From contig NZ_AFCF02000014.1 in NCBI RefSeq assembly GCF_000203975.2, positions 62,001-126,000 of the forward strand: 64,000 bases of DNA, read 5' to 3'. The notes beneath the pieces were generated by a model, which saw only the letters and a program-made list of their open reading frames with translations, did no database searches and had not been told where the DNA came from. This DNA comes from Leisingera sp. ANG1 (GTDB taxonomy: Bacteria > Pseudomonadota > Alphaproteobacteria > Rhodobacterales > Rhodobacteraceae). The number at the start of each line of letters is the position of its first letter. Within the stretch, counting starts at the first letter, position 1. Positions 26,680 to 34,934 of the stretch are shown one piece after another. The translations under genes and the position numbers were made by a program.

Positions 26680-28275
26680 TCAGACGACGTCGAACTGCAG
26701 CGGCTTGATCTGGTTGAATAGACCGGTTTCCGCCAGTTTGGCGCGCACCTCTGCCGGGACTTCATTATCCACATAGAGAAGCGCAATGGCTTCGCCGCCG
26801 GCCTCGGAGCGGCCCAGGGTGAAGTTGGCGATGTTGACGCCGTGGTCGCCAAGGGTATGGCCCAGTGTGCCGATGATGCCGGGCACGTCCTCGTTTGTGG
26901 TGTAGAGCATATGCGCGCCGACGTCGGCGTCGATGTTGATGCCCTTGATCTGGATGAACCGCGGCTTGCCGTCGGAGAACACGGTGCCGGCCACCGAGCG
27001 TTCGCGCTTGGAGGTCACCGCGGTCACCTTGACATAGCCGTCAAAGGAGCCGGATTTGTCCTGGCTGGTGGTGGAAATCTGCACGCCGCGCTCCTTGGCA
27101 ACAACGGGCGCGGAGACCAGGTTCACCTCCGGATTGGCGCGTTTCATGATGCCGGCAACCACCGCGCAGTTCAGCGCATCCAGGTTCATGCCGGCGGCGA
27201 CACCGTCATAGAGGATGTTGATCGCCTTGATCGGCTCATCTGTCATCTGGCCGACGAAGCTGCCCAGATGATCGGCCAGCTTGATCCAGGGGCCCATGAC
27301 CTTGGCTTCCTCAGCGGTGACGCTGGGCATGTTGAGCGCGTTTTCAACCGCGCCGGTCAGCAGGTAGTTGGACATCTGCTCTGCCACCTGCAGGGCGACG
27401 TTTTCCTGCGCCTCGGTGGTGGCGGCGCCCAGGTGCGGGGTGCAGACCACGTTGGGCAGGCCGAACAGGGCGTTTTCCTTGGCCGGCTCCACCGAGAACA
27501 CGTCGAAGGCGGCGCCGGCCACATGGCCGGAGGTCAGCAGTTCCGCCAGCGCGCCCTCGTCCACCAGGCCGCCGCGGGCGCAGTTGATAATGCGCACGCC
27601 CTTCTTGGTCTTCTCAAGGTTCTCCTTGGACAGGATGTTGCGGGTCTGGTCGGTCAGCGGCACGTGCAGGGTGATGAAATCGGCACGGGCCAGCAGCTCA
27701 TCCAGCTCCACCTTCTCGACGCCCATCTTGTCGGCTTTCTCGGTGCTCAGGTAGGGGTCATAGGCCACCACCTTCATCTTGAGGCCGCGGGCGCGGTCGC
27801 AGACGATGCCACCGATGTTACCGGCGCCGATAACGCCCAGGGTCTTGGCGGTCAGTTCGGTGCCCATGAACTTGGACTTTTCCCATTTGCCGGCATGGGT
27901 GGAGGCCGAGGCCTCCGGCAGCTGGCGGGCGACTGCGAACATCATTGCAATCGCGTGTTCGGCGGTGGTGATCATGTTGCCGAACGGAGTGTTCATCACA
28001 ATGACGCCGCGCTTGGAGGCGGCCTCCTTGTCGATGTTGTCGGTGCCGATGCCGGCGCGGCCGATCACCTTGAGGTTCTCGGCGTTCTCAAGGATCTTGT
28101 CGGTCACCTTGGTGGCGGAGCGGATCGCGAGGCCGTCGTACTGGCCGATGATTTCCGCCAGTTTATCTTTGTCCTTGCCCACGTCGGGCAGGAAGTCGAC
28201 GTCAATGCCGCGGTCGCGGAAGATCTGAACGGCGGCCTCGGACAGCTTGTCGGAGATGAGTACTTTGGGAGCCAT
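26680..28275 (-). CDS. serA: D-3-phosphoglycerate dehydrogenase
   Basis: First enzyme of serine synthesis, oxidising 3-phosphoglycerate with NAD+; 531 residues, the long form with an intervening domain and C-terminal ACT domain. Motifs: KVLISDKLSEAAVQIF at the N terminus, GRAGIGTDNIDKEAASKRG (about 75), the Rossmann motif TLGVIGAGNIGGIVCDRA (about 145), the catalytic histidine in CTPHLGAATTEAQ (about 282), and the ACT domain (DVPGIIGTLGHTLGDHGVNI, about 465). serC lies 63 bp upstream on the same strand; a 7-bp hairpin (28308-28327) between them may tune the ratio of the two products. Confidence 0.97.
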   Translation of the reverse strand: MAPKVLISDKLSEAAVQIFRDRGIDVDFLPDVGKDKDKLAEIIGQYDGLAIRSATKVTDKILENAENLKVIGRAGIGTDNIDKEAASKRGVIVMNTPFGNMITTAEHAIAMMFAVARQLPEASASTHAGKWEKSKFMGTELTAKTLGVIGAGNIGGIVCDRARGLKMKVVAYDPYLSTEKADKMGVEKVELDELLARADFITLHVPLTDQTRNILSKENLEKTKKGVRIINCARGGLVDEGALAELLTSGHVAGAAFDVFSVEPAKENALFGLPNVVCTPHLGAATTEAQENVALQVAEQMSNYLLTGAVENALNMPSVTAEEAKVMGPWIKLADHLGSFVGQMTDEPIKAINILYDGVAAGMNLDALNCAVVAGIMKRANPEVNLVSAPVVAKERGVQISTTSQDKSGSFDGYVKVTAVTSKRERSVAGTVFSDGKPRFIQIKGINIDADVGAHMLYTTNEDVPGIIGTLGHTLGDHGVNIANFTLGRSEAGGEAIALLYVDNEVPAEVRAKLAETGLFNQIKPLQFDVV

Positions 28276-28338
28276 GTCTGTGGTCCTTAGAATGTCTGTG
28301 CTGGGACGGCGGGCGTAGCCGCCCGCCTTTGAGGTTGC

Positions 28339-29493
28339 TCAGGCCGCTTCGGTCTGCGCGGCGATCTCGGCCTCGAAGGCCCATTTGATCCAGGGCATCA
28401 GGGTTGCCACGTCAGAGGCTTCCACCGTGCCGCCGCACCAGATGCGCAGGCCCGGAGGCGCGTCGCGGTAGGCGCCGATGTCGTAGGCGACGCCTTCAGC
28501 TTCCAGACGTTTGGCCACGGCCTTGGCAAAGGCAGCGCCGTCCTGGATGCGCTCGTCGGTGAACTTGAGGCAAACAGACGTGTTGGAGCGGTATTCCGGC
28601 TGCTCGGCCAGGAAGGCGATCCAGGGGTTGTCCTGCACGAAGCTTTGCACTGCGGCGAGGTTCGCGTAGGCGCGCTCGCGCAGGCCTTCCATGCCGCCTA
28701 CCGAGCGGGCCCAGTCGAGCGCCAGCAGGTAGTCCTCCACCGCCAGCATCGAGGGGGTGTTGATGGTCGCGCCCTGGAAGATGCCGTCGATCAGCTTGCC
28801 ACCCTTGGTCAGGCGGAAGATTTTGGGCAGCGGCCAGGCGGGGGTGTAGCTCTCCAGACGCTCCACTGCGCGGGGGCTGAGGATGATCATGCCGTGCGCA
28901 GCTTCGCCGCCCAGCACCTTCTGCCAGGAGAAGGTGGTCACATCCAGCTTGTCCCACGGCAGATACTGCGCAAAGGCGGCGGAGGTGGCGTCGCAGATGG
29001 TCAGACCTTCGCGGTCCGCCGGGATCCAGTCGCCGTTGGGGACGCGCACGCCGGAAGTGGTGCCGTTCCAGGTGAAGACGACGTCGTTGGTGAAATCGAC
29101 GGTGCCGAGGTCCACGATCTGGCCATAGTCGGCGGTTTTGACGGTGGCGTCGAGCTTCAGCTGTTTAACCGCGTCGGTGACCCAGCCGGAGCCGAAACTT
29201 TCCCAGGCCAGCATCTCAACTCCGCGGGCGCCGAGCAGGTTCCACATCGCCATTTCCACCGCGCCGGTGTCGGAGGCAGGCACGATGCCGATCTTGTAAC
29301 CGGCGGGGATGTTCAGGATTTCCCGGGTGCCTTCGATCGCTGCTTTCAGCTTGTCCTTGCCCACCGCGGCGCGGTGTGAGCGGCCCAGCGGCGCGCCTGC
29401 AAGTTTGCTCAGATCAAAGACGGGGGGTTTGGCGCAAGGGCCGGACGAAAAACGCGGATTGGCCGGCCGCGCGGCAGGTTGTTCAATAGCCAT
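28339..29493 (-). CDS. serC: Phosphoserine aminotransferase
   Basis: PLP enzyme of 384 residues that converts 3-phosphohydroxypyruvate and glutamate to phosphoserine. It is of the alphaproteobacterial type: [19 protein letters not shown] at the N terminus, [20 protein letters not shown] (about 39), [20 protein letters not shown] (about 74), the PLP aspartate in [12 protein letters not shown] (about 163) and the PLP lysine in [16 protein letters not shown] (about 190). The start [10 protein letters not shown] is the first ATG after a probable serC leader RNA; the frame stays open another 160 codons, but that part crosses the leader and the serB promoter. Likely transcribed together with serA. 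Confidence 0.97.
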   Translation of the reverse strand: MAIEQPAARPANPRFSSGPCAKPPVFDLSKLAGAPLGRSHRAAVGKDKLKAAIEGTREILNIPAGYKIGIVPASDTGAVEMAMWNLLGARGVEMLAWESFGSGWVTDAVKQLKLDATVKTADYGQIVDLGTVDFTNDVVFTWNGTTSGVRVPNGDWIPADREGLTICDATSAAFAQYLPWDKLDVTTFSWQKVLGGEAAHGMIILSPRAVERLESYTPAWPLPKIFRLTKGGKLIDGIFQGATINTPSMLAVEDYLLALDWARSVGGMEGLRERAYANLAAVQSFVQDNPWIAFLAEQPEYRSNTSVCLKFTDERIQDGAAFAKAVAKRLEAEGVAYDIGAYRDAPPGLRIWCGGTVEASDVATLMPWIKWAFEAEIAAQTEAA

Positions 29494-29496
29494 AAA

Positions 29497-29550
29497 TGCT
29501 ACCCTTCCAGATAAGCGCCCCTCGTTGGGGAGGGGTGTCCCGTGATCAGA
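29497..29550 (-). ncRNA. Candidate serC leader RNA
   Basis: Immediately upstream of serC on the minus strand is a hairpin with arms CCCCTC/GAGGGG (29518-29535), preceded by GATCACGGGACA and followed by GCGCTTATCTGGAAGGG close to the start codon. A conserved serC leader motif is known upstream of alphaproteobacterial serC genes. Position and hairpin fit, but I cannot run a covariance search, so this is a candidate. Confidence 0.5.
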
Positions 29551-29730
29551 GCTAGTGTGCTGCAGCGCGGCACGCAACAGAAATTTCAGAAAAATGCGGC
29601 TGTTCATCTGTTTTTTGCGACACGATTTTCCACCATCGGAAACAGCCGCGCTGAAATGGCGCAAAGGGCTACTCCTTATGATGCCTCCGGATTTCCGCAG
29701 TTTTTTGCTGTCTGGCTGTTCCCGCGGCAG

Positions 29731-29757
29731 GGCGCTATGACATAGGCAGATAGCGCC
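29731..29757. promoter_or_regulatory. 8-bp inverted repeat just upstream of serB
   Basis: Perfect arms GGCGCTAT (29731-29738) and ATAGCGCC (29750-29757), separated by 11 nt, ending 16 nt before the serB ATG. It could be an operator or an RNA hairpin next to the ribosome-binding site. No regulator is identified. Confidence 0.5.
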
Positions 29758-29773
29758 GGAACGGAGCCTGCCG

Positions 29774-30649
29774 ATGTACACCGCCACCCTGCTTTGCAAC
29801 CCTGCCCGACCGGTGCTGGAGCCCGCGCTGATCGAATCGCTGCGTAATGCCTGGGGCGGTGATGAAGCGGTGTGGCTGGCGCTGGGGGCGGCGGCAGAAT
29901 TTCCGCTGAAGCAGATGCCCGACAACCGATGGGACGTCTGGGCGGACCTGCAGGGCATGGGCGTGGATCTGGTCATTCAGCCCAGCGCCGGGCGCAGGAA
30001 AAAGATGCTGCTGGCCGACATGGATTCGACCATGATCCAGCAGGAATGCATTGATGAGCTGGCCGAGGAGGCAGGCGTCGGCGCGCGGGTGAAGGACATC
30101 ACCGCGCGGGCGATGAACGGCGAACTGGATTTCGAAGGCGCGCTAACAGAGCGGGTCGGGCTGCTGAAGGGGCTGCCGGAGACGGTAATCGCCAAGGTTC
30201 TGGAAGAGCGCATTACCCTGATGCCCGGCGGCAAGCAGCTGCTGGCGACGATGAAGGCGGAGGGCGCCTATGCGGCGCTTGTTTCTGGCGGCTTCACGGC
30301 GTTCACGGCGCGGGTCGCAGAAGTACTGGGATTTGACGAGAACCGCGCAAACACGCTGCTGACCGAGGACGGCAAGCTGACCGGCGAGGCGGGCCGGCCG
30401 ATCCTGGGGCGGGAGGCCAAGGTGGAGGCGCTGGAGCAGATCTCCACCCGGCTTGGTATCGCGGAGGCGGATGTGATTGCAGTTGGTGACGGCGCCAATG
30501 ACCTGGGGATGCTAAAGCGCGCGGGCGCAGGTGTGGCGCTGCATGCCAAGCCCTCGGTCGCGGCGGAATGCGATATCCGCATTAACCACGGCGACCTGAC
30601 GGCGCTGCTTTACATCCAGGGCTACGCCCAGGACGAATTCAAAGGCTGA
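29774..30649 (+). CDS. serB: Phosphoserine phosphatase
   Basis: HAD-superfamily phosphatase of 291 residues that completes serine synthesis. An N-terminal region of about 70 residues precedes the HAD core: nucleophile motif [20 protein letters not shown] (DxDxT, about residue 80), motif [22 protein letters not shown] (about 173), lysine in [11 protein letters not shown], and motif [22 protein letters not shown] (about 235). Divergent from serC, so all three serine-pathway genes lie together at 26.7-30.6 kb. Confidence 0.97.
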   Translation: MYTATLLCNPARPVLEPALIESLRNAWGGDEAVWLALGAAAEFPLKQMPDNRWDVWADLQGMGVDLVIQPSAGRRKKMLLADMDSTMIQQECIDELAEEAGVGARVKDITARAMNGELDFEGALTERVGLLKGLPETVIAKVLEERITLMPGGKQLLATMKAEGAYAALVSGGFTAFTARVAEVLGFDENRANTLLTEDGKLTGEAGRPILGREAKVEALEQISTRLGIAEADVIAVGDGANDLGMLKRAGAGVALHAKPSVAAECDIRINHGDLTALLYIQGYAQDEFKG

Positions 30650-30657
30650 TCAATTAG

Positions 30658-31416
30658 ATGCTGGAAGTGGGTTTCGAGACCCTGCTGCTGTTGCTGGCGG
30701 CGGGGTTTGCTGCCGGGTTCATTGACGCAATTGCAGGCGGCGGCGGGCTGATCACGGTGCCGGTTCTGCTGCTGGCCGGGGCCAATCCGGTGACGGCGCT
30801 GTCGACCAACAAAATCCAGGGGCTGTTCGGCTCAGCGACCGCCGCCTTCACCTATGCGCGCGCCGGGCATGTAGACCTGAAGGCCCAGGTCGGGCCTGCG
30901 CTGATTGCCTTTGCGGCGGCAGTTGCGGGTGCGTTTCTGGTGGCCTACTTGCCCACCGAATGGATCCGGCTGATCCTGCCGGTGCTGCTGATCGGGATCG
31001 CCATTTTCTTTGCGTTGAAGAAGGGGCTGGATGATCTCGACCGGCACCGCCGCCTGTCCCCCGCCCTGTTCACCGCCCTCATCGTTCCGCTGTGCGGGGC
31101 CTATGACGGGCTGCTGGGGCCTGGCGCAGGCAGCTTCTACATGCTCGCCTTTGTGTCGCTGGCGGGCTACGGCATCCTGCGTGCAACCGCCCATACCAAG
31201 CTGCTGAATTTCGCCTCCAATGCAGGCGGTCTGCTGGCGTTTTCCTTCTTTGCGACGCCCTGGTGGATCACCGGCCTGCTGATGGGCTGCGCCCAGATTG
31301 CCGGTGCGCGGGCGGGAGCGGGGCTGGCCAAGAAGCAGGGGGCAAAGGTGATCAAGCCGCTGCTGGTGGTGACCTCTGTCTCGCTCGCGGCCAAGCTGCT
31401 GTGGGATATGATGTAA
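30658..31416 (+). CDS. TauE/SafE (TSUP) family sulfite/sulfonate exporter-like membrane protein
   Basis: 252 residues, seven or eight hydrophobic helices. The two TSUP repeats are clear: AGFAAGFIDAIAGGGGLITVPVLL near the N terminus (described here in two parts, AGFIDAIAGGGG and LITVPVLLLAG) with NPVTALSTNKIQGLFGSATA, and CGAYDGLLGPGAGSFYMLAF in the second half, followed by HTKLLNFASNAGGLLAF. Family members export sulfite, sulfoacetate or related anions; substrate not deducible. It starts 8 nt after serB and is probably co-transcribed with it without functional link. Confidence 0.9.
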   Translation: MLEVGFETLLLLLAAGFAAGFIDAIAGGGGLITVPVLLLAGANPVTALSTNKIQGLFGSATAAFTYARAGHVDLKAQVGPALIAFAAAVAGAFLVAYLPTEWIRLILPVLLIGIAIFFALKKGLDDLDRHRRLSPALFTALIVPLCGAYDGLLGPGAGSFYMLAFVSLAGYGILRATAHTKLLNFASNAGGLLAFSFFATPWWITGLLMGCAQIAGARAGAGLAKKQGAKVIKPLLVVTSVSLAAKLLWDMM

Positions 31417-31465
31417 GGTCGGCTCTGGCTTTGCCCCATATTTAACATTTCCATTAATTAACAAA

Positions 31466-31484
31466 CATGCTAATAAATAGCATG
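31466..31484. promoter_or_regulatory. Inverted repeat bracketing the two possible arsR-type starts
   Basis: CATGCTA (31466-31472) and TAGCATG (31478-31484) with a 5-nt ATAAA spacer. Each arm contains a candidate ATG. If translation begins at the second ATG, the repeat is a leader operator for autoregulation. Confidence 0.45.
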
Positions 31485-31802
31485 GTACCGATTCTGAAAT
31501 CCTTTGCCGCGCTGTCAGACGAAACCCGGCTGATGATCGTGGATCAGTTAATTACTGAGGGCGAACTGCCCGCCGGTGATCTGGCCCCCGGAGCAGGCAT
31601 TTCGGCTCCGGCGATCTCGCGCCATCTAAAAGTCCTGCGCGAGGCCGGGCTGATAACCCAACGGGCCAAGGGCACTAAGCGGCTCTATTCTGCCCGGCCT
31701 GAAGGGCTGCGGATGATCGCCGAATGGACGCAATCGCGGCGCGCCTTCTGGGAAGGGAGCCTGGACAGGCTGGAAGCGGCCCTGATGGAGGACGAGGCAT
31801 GA
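31467..31802 (+). CDS. ArsR family winged-helix transcriptional regulator
   Basis: 111 residues. Typical ArsR fold: ILKSFAALSDETRLMIVDQL, then SAPAISRHLKVLREAGLITQ as the recognition helix, and RAKGTKRLYSARPEGLRMI as the wing. No metal-binding cysteine pair is seen, so it is of the SRPBCC-associated (SdpR/AHSA1-linked) type rather than a metal sensor. Two starts are possible, ATG 31467 and ATG 31482 (MVPILKSFAALSD), neither with a good ribosome-binding site; an inverted repeat spans both. It overlaps the SRPBCC gene (ATGA). Confidence 0.9.
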   Translation: MLINSMVPILKSFAALSDETRLMIVDQLITEGELPAGDLAPGAGISAPAISRHLKVLREAGLITQRAKGTKRLYSARPEGLRMIAEWTQSRRAFWEGSLDRLEAALMEDEA

Positions 31803-32236
31803 GCGACCTGCAGCTGAAGCGGACATTTCCGGTCAGCCCGGAGAAACTGTTTGCCTGGGTGACAACGCCGGACAAGCTGCTGCAATGGTGGGGGCCGGAA
31901 GGGGTTACCATTCCGGAACATGACCTGAACCTGAGCCGCACCGGCCCCTGGTACTCGGTCATGCAGAACAGCGACGGCCAGCGGTTTCATGTTTCCGGCC
32001 AGGTGACCCATGTGGATGCGCCGAAATCGGTTGGCTTCACCTGGGCCTGGCACGGCGACGACGGCAGCCGCGGCGATGAGAGCCATGTCACTCTGACCGT
32101 TGCAGCCACTGGGGATGGCGCCATGCTGGTGGTCGACCACCGGGATCTGGGCGATGACGAGTTTGCCGCGCGCCACGAAGACGGCTGGACCTCAACCCTG
32201 CGAAAGCTGGAGGCGCTGCTGTCCGCAGAAGACTGA
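31799..32236 (+). CDS. SRPBCC (AHSA1-like) domain protein
   Basis: 145 residues of the START/Bet v1-like SRPBCC fold. Signature: KRTFPVSPEKLFAWVTTPDK, LLQWWGPEGVTIPEHDLNL, GPWYSVMQNSDGQRFHVSGQ and the C-terminal HEDGWTSTLRKLEALL. Genes of this kind commonly follow an ArsR-type regulator and their products probably bind a hydrophobic ligand; none is known here. Coupled to the regulator by a 4-nt overlap. Confidence 0.9.
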   Translation: MSDLQLKRTFPVSPEKLFAWVTTPDKLLQWWGPEGVTIPEHDLNLSRTGPWYSVMQNSDGQRFHVSGQVTHVDAPKSVGFTWAWHGDDGSRGDESHVTLTVAATGDGAMLVVDHRDLGDDEFAARHEDGWTSTLRKLEALLSAED

Positions 32237-32265
32237 ACCATCAACAAAACCAAGGGAGTAGACCA

Positions 32266-32586
32266 ATGCCACAGTTCATTTTTGCCTATCATGGCGGCAA
32301 GACCCCGGAGAGTGAGGAAGAGGGCGCCAGGGTCATGCAGGCCTGGAAAGACTGGATGGGAGGTCTGGGCGATGCCCTGAAGATGCCAGGTGCACCGGTT
32401 GGGATGTCCAAGACCGTCAGCGCTGGCGGGGTAGTGGACAATGGCGGCGCCAATCCACTGTCAGGCTATTCCGTGGTGGAAGCCGCTGATCAGGACGCGG
32501 CCTGCGAGATGGCCAAGGGCTGCCCGATGGTGGCAGACGGCAGCGGCTCGGTAGAAGTCGCTGAAATCATCGACATGGAGATGTAA
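32266..32586 (+). CDS. YciI-like (YCII-related) domain protein
   Basis: 106 residues with a ferredoxin-like YCII-related pattern: MPQFIFAYHGGKTPESEEEG, MQAWKDWMGGLGDALKM, and the C-terminal SGYSVVEAADQDAACEMAKG followed by CPMVADGSGSVEVAEI. AAGGGAG lies before the ATG. It is the third gene of the ArsR-SRPBCC-YciI unit. The family has suggested roles in ligand or dehalogenase-like chemistry, unproven. Confidence 0.82.
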   Translation: MPQFIFAYHGGKTPESEEEGARVMQAWKDWMGGLGDALKMPGAPVGMSKTVSAGGVVDNGGANPLSGYSVVEAADQDAACEMAKGCPMVADGSGSVEVAEIIDMEM

Positions 32587-32591
32587 GAAAA

Positions 32592-32614
32592 TGCCCCGGT
32601 CCTGAACCGGGGCA
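32592..32614. terminator. Hairpin between the YciI-like gene and asparaginase
   Basis: 9-bp stem TGCCCCGGT / ACCGGGGCA with a 5-nt loop, lying between two convergent stop codons. T content after the stem is modest, so efficiency is uncertain. Confidence 0.65.
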
Positions 32615-32621
32615 CTTGCAT

Positions 32622-33620
32622 TTAGAACCGCAGTTCGGCAGCGGGGCGGATGGATCCGCATTCCAGCCCGCGGCGGCTGTAGAGCATCTTGTTCATGTAC
32701 TTACTGGTTTCCGGGTGATCTGCGTCCAGCACGCCGAGGCTGACCATCAGCGCCGCAATCGCGCATTCGCTGGCGCGGGTGCTGCCATCAGAGATCTTCA
32801 GCGCGACACCCAGCTTCTGTTCCGGCAGGATGGCGATGAACACCGCCTCAGCCCCGGTTTTGATCGCCACCTTGCCGCCCATCGCCCGCATCAGGTTGGT
32901 GCAGCAGCGGGTCTCGCCCGCAACCAGCTCGGGATGCGCTGTCATGGCGGCAACCAGCTGCTGCGCCGCCTCAGACGCGCGATCGGAGCGGTCCGCGGCG
33001 CTGGCAAACCAGGCCATTGAGCGCGCCAGCCCGGTGACGGTGGTTGCAAAGTTCGGCGCTGAGCAGCCGTCGATGCCATAGCCGGGGCTGTCCTGGCCGG
33101 TGGTTTCCTCAAACGCAGCAAGGCAGGCCTGCTGCACCGGGTGGTCCACCTCGATGTATTCGGCGTTGCCGCCCAGGTACTGGTTCAGGGTCAAAAAGCC
33201 CGCGTGCTTGCCGGAGCAGTTGTTGTGCACCTGGCAGGGGCTGTTGTCGGTTTTGATCAGCTCATTTCGGGCGGGGATGTCGTCCGGCAGCTGCGGGCCG
33301 CAGCGGAAGTCGTCATCAGTCATACCCAGCTGACCAAGCCAAGCGTTAACCCGGTCGGTATGGATATGCGCGCCGTTGTGCGAGGCGCAGGCCAGCGCCA
33401 GCTGTTCCGAATTCAGACCATAACGCGCGGCGGCGCCGGAGGTGATCAGCGGCAGCGCCTGGATCATCTTGGCAGAGCTGCGCGGATAGATCACTGCGTC
33501 CGGATCGCCCCAGCTGCGCACCACCTGACCGCTGTCGTCACAGATGACGGCATGGCCCAGATGCAGGCTTTCCAGCAGCGGACCGCGCCAGACTTCGGCC
33601 ATGGGCACTGGATTCGGCAT
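32622..33620 (-). CDS. Asparaginase (Rhizobium etli AnsA / type III-like)
   Basis: 332 residues of the asparaginase II family found in rhizobia, unrelated to E. coli AnsA/AnsB and with a beta-lactamase-like fold. Motifs: IYPRSSAKMIQALPLITSGA with the SxxK-type serine and lysine (about residue 50), LACASHNGAHIHTDRV (about 80), NNCSGKHAGFLTLNQY (about 134) and GYGIDGCSAPNFATT (about 180). The start MPNPVPMAEVWRG has GGGGAG 8 nt upstream. Releases ammonia and aspartate in the cytosol. Confidence 0.9.
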   Translation of the reverse strand: MPNPVPMAEVWRGPLLESLHLGHAVICDDSGQVVRSWGDPDAVIYPRSSAKMIQALPLITSGAAARYGLNSEQLALACASHNGAHIHTDRVNAWLGQLGMTDDDFRCGPQLPDDIPARNELIKTDNSPCQVHNNCSGKHAGFLTLNQYLGGNAEYIEVDHPVQQACLAAFEETTGQDSPGYGIDGCSAPNFATTVTGLARSMAWFASAADRSDRASEAAQQLVAAMTAHPELVAGETRCCTNLMRAMGGKVAIKTGAEAVFIAILPEQKLGVALKISDGSTRASECAIAALMVSLGVLDADHPETSKYMNKMLYSRRGLECGSIRPAAELRF

Positions 33621-33801
33621 GATGTCTCCCCTCATGTTTTCTGGGCGAATTCCTGCCAAAACGCACTTTCGCCCGTGGTGCTAGTTACGTTAGTGTGCTT
33701 GTGTAGCGCAAGCGAAGGGATCGGGACCAGACAGCGGAAGAACGCTGCGGGCCCTTTGCTTGGTTTTGAGGTATGAAAGAACAGTCTTGGAGTCGGGACA
33801 A

Positions 33802-34332
33802 ATGGCATTGAAACTCGCCCGCGTGGCTGCGGGCCTGTGTCTGGCAGCATTGGCAACCGCAGCAACTGCACAGGAAACGTCGAACAACCGGGTTGCGGCC
33901 AAGGTCGATTGGAGCGTTTTCGAGGGCAATGACCCCAACGAGTGCTGGGGGGTTTCCGCACCGAAGGAGACCGTGAACACCCGTGACGGCCGTGTCGTGG
34001 CGGTGCGCCGCAGCGAGATCCAGCTGTTTGTCACCTTCCGCAGCAGCGATGCGCCCAAGGGCGAGGTGAGCTTTACCGGCGGCTATCCGTTTGCGCCGGG
34101 GTCCACCGTGAACATGGCAATCGGCGAGTCCGAGTTTGAGCTGTTCACCGAAGGCGAATGGGCCTGGCCGGCAACGCCAGCGGACGATTCTAAGATCGTC
34201 ACCGCCATGAAACGCGGCGCCAGTGCGGTGCTGACTGCGCGGTCGGCGCGGGGCACCCAGACCAAGGATACTTTCTCGCTGCTGGGCTTCACCGCGGCGA
34301 TTGAAGATGCGGAAAAGCGCTGCAGCAAGTAA
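33802..34332 (+). CDS. Invasion-associated locus B (IalB) family exported protein
   Basis: 176 residues. A signal peptide is evident: MALKLARVAAGLCLAALATA, cleavage near ATAQ-ET. The mature part follows the IalB family: DPNECWGVSAPKETVNTRDG, LFVTFRSSDAPKGEVSFTGG, YPFAPGSTVNMAIGESEFEL, KRGASAVLTARSARGTQTKD, FSLLGFTAAIEDAEKRC. Named from Bartonella, but widespread in free-living alphaproteobacteria, where it is a periplasmic or envelope protein of unknown role. A terminator follows. Confidence 0.88.
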   Translation: MALKLARVAAGLCLAALATAATAQETSNNRVAAKVDWSVFEGNDPNECWGVSAPKETVNTRDGRVVAVRRSEIQLFVTFRSSDAPKGEVSFTGGYPFAPGSTVNMAIGESEFELFTEGEWAWPATPADDSKIVTAMKRGASAVLTARSARGTQTKDTFSLLGFTAAIEDAEKRCSK

Positions 34333-34357
34333 CCCTCTGCATGTGCGGAAACACACG

Positions 34358-34386
34358 AAACCCCGGCCTGCGCCGGGGTTTTCTTG
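34358..34386 (+). terminator. Rho-independent terminator after the IalB gene
   Basis: 8-bp stem ACCCCGGC / GCCGGGGT with loop CTGC, then TTTTCTTG. It starts 26 nt after the stop. Confidence 0.9.
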
Positions 34387-34432
34387 TTTGGAAGGCGCAG
34401 GGGGCGTAGCATAGGGGCAGGAGGTGTCTGCC

Positions 34433-34828
34433 ATGCTGAACTCTGCCTTTCTTCCGGTCCCTATCCTTGCGGTTGCGCTGTTAGCCCTGCCCGCCAATGC
34501 CAATCCGGCGCTGGAATGCGGCACCGGCAGCCAGGAGGAGGTTGGCTCTTGCGTGGCTGATGACGAGGAAGGTGTGGAAGCGGCCCTGTTCAACGCACTG
34601 GAGGCGGCCATGATTGCCGCCGCGGAGCGGGACAACGACACTGGCGGGACAAACACAGAGGCCGCGCTCATGGCGAGCCAAACAGCCTGGGAAGCGTTTC
34701 GCGCCGCGCATTGCAGTTTTATCGGGACGGCGCATCCGGTGCCGGAAGACGCCGGGATTGCTACCCGGGCCTGCTGGACAACCTTGGGGCGGGCGCGAGT
34801 TGACGAGCTGGTGCGTCTGGGCCAGTGA
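34433..34828 (+). CDS. LprI-like (DUF1311) lysozyme-inhibitor-family exported protein
   Basis: 131 residues. Signal peptide LNSAFLPVPILAVALLALPA, cleavage after NANA-type NAN. The mature part has four cysteines (LECGTG, VGSCVADDE, AAHCSF, TRACW) and the DUF1311 core LMASQTAWEAFRAAHCSF near the C terminus. LprI in mycobacteria inhibits lysozyme; the role in marine bacteria is untested. The ATG at 34433 is set by AGGAGG 8 nt upstream. Confidence 0.8.
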   Translation: MLNSAFLPVPILAVALLALPANANPALECGTGSQEEVGSCVADDEEGVEAALFNALEAAMIAAAERDNDTGGTNTEAALMASQTAWEAFRAAHCSFIGTAHPVPEDAGIATRACWTTLGRARVDELVRLGQ

Positions 34829-34934
34829 CCGCCTGAAACCCGATGTGAAAGCAGATTTCCGCGGATTCCTTTTGATCTCTGTTCGAAATCCTATATAGAG
34901 CCGCATCCGCTCACCATGACCCGAGGCTTTTGCC

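Noticed and set aside
26842-28290. 482-codon open frame on the plus strand opposite serA
   Set aside because: Antisense shadow of serA: repeated Gly/His/Val runs, no ribosome-binding site, no known motif.
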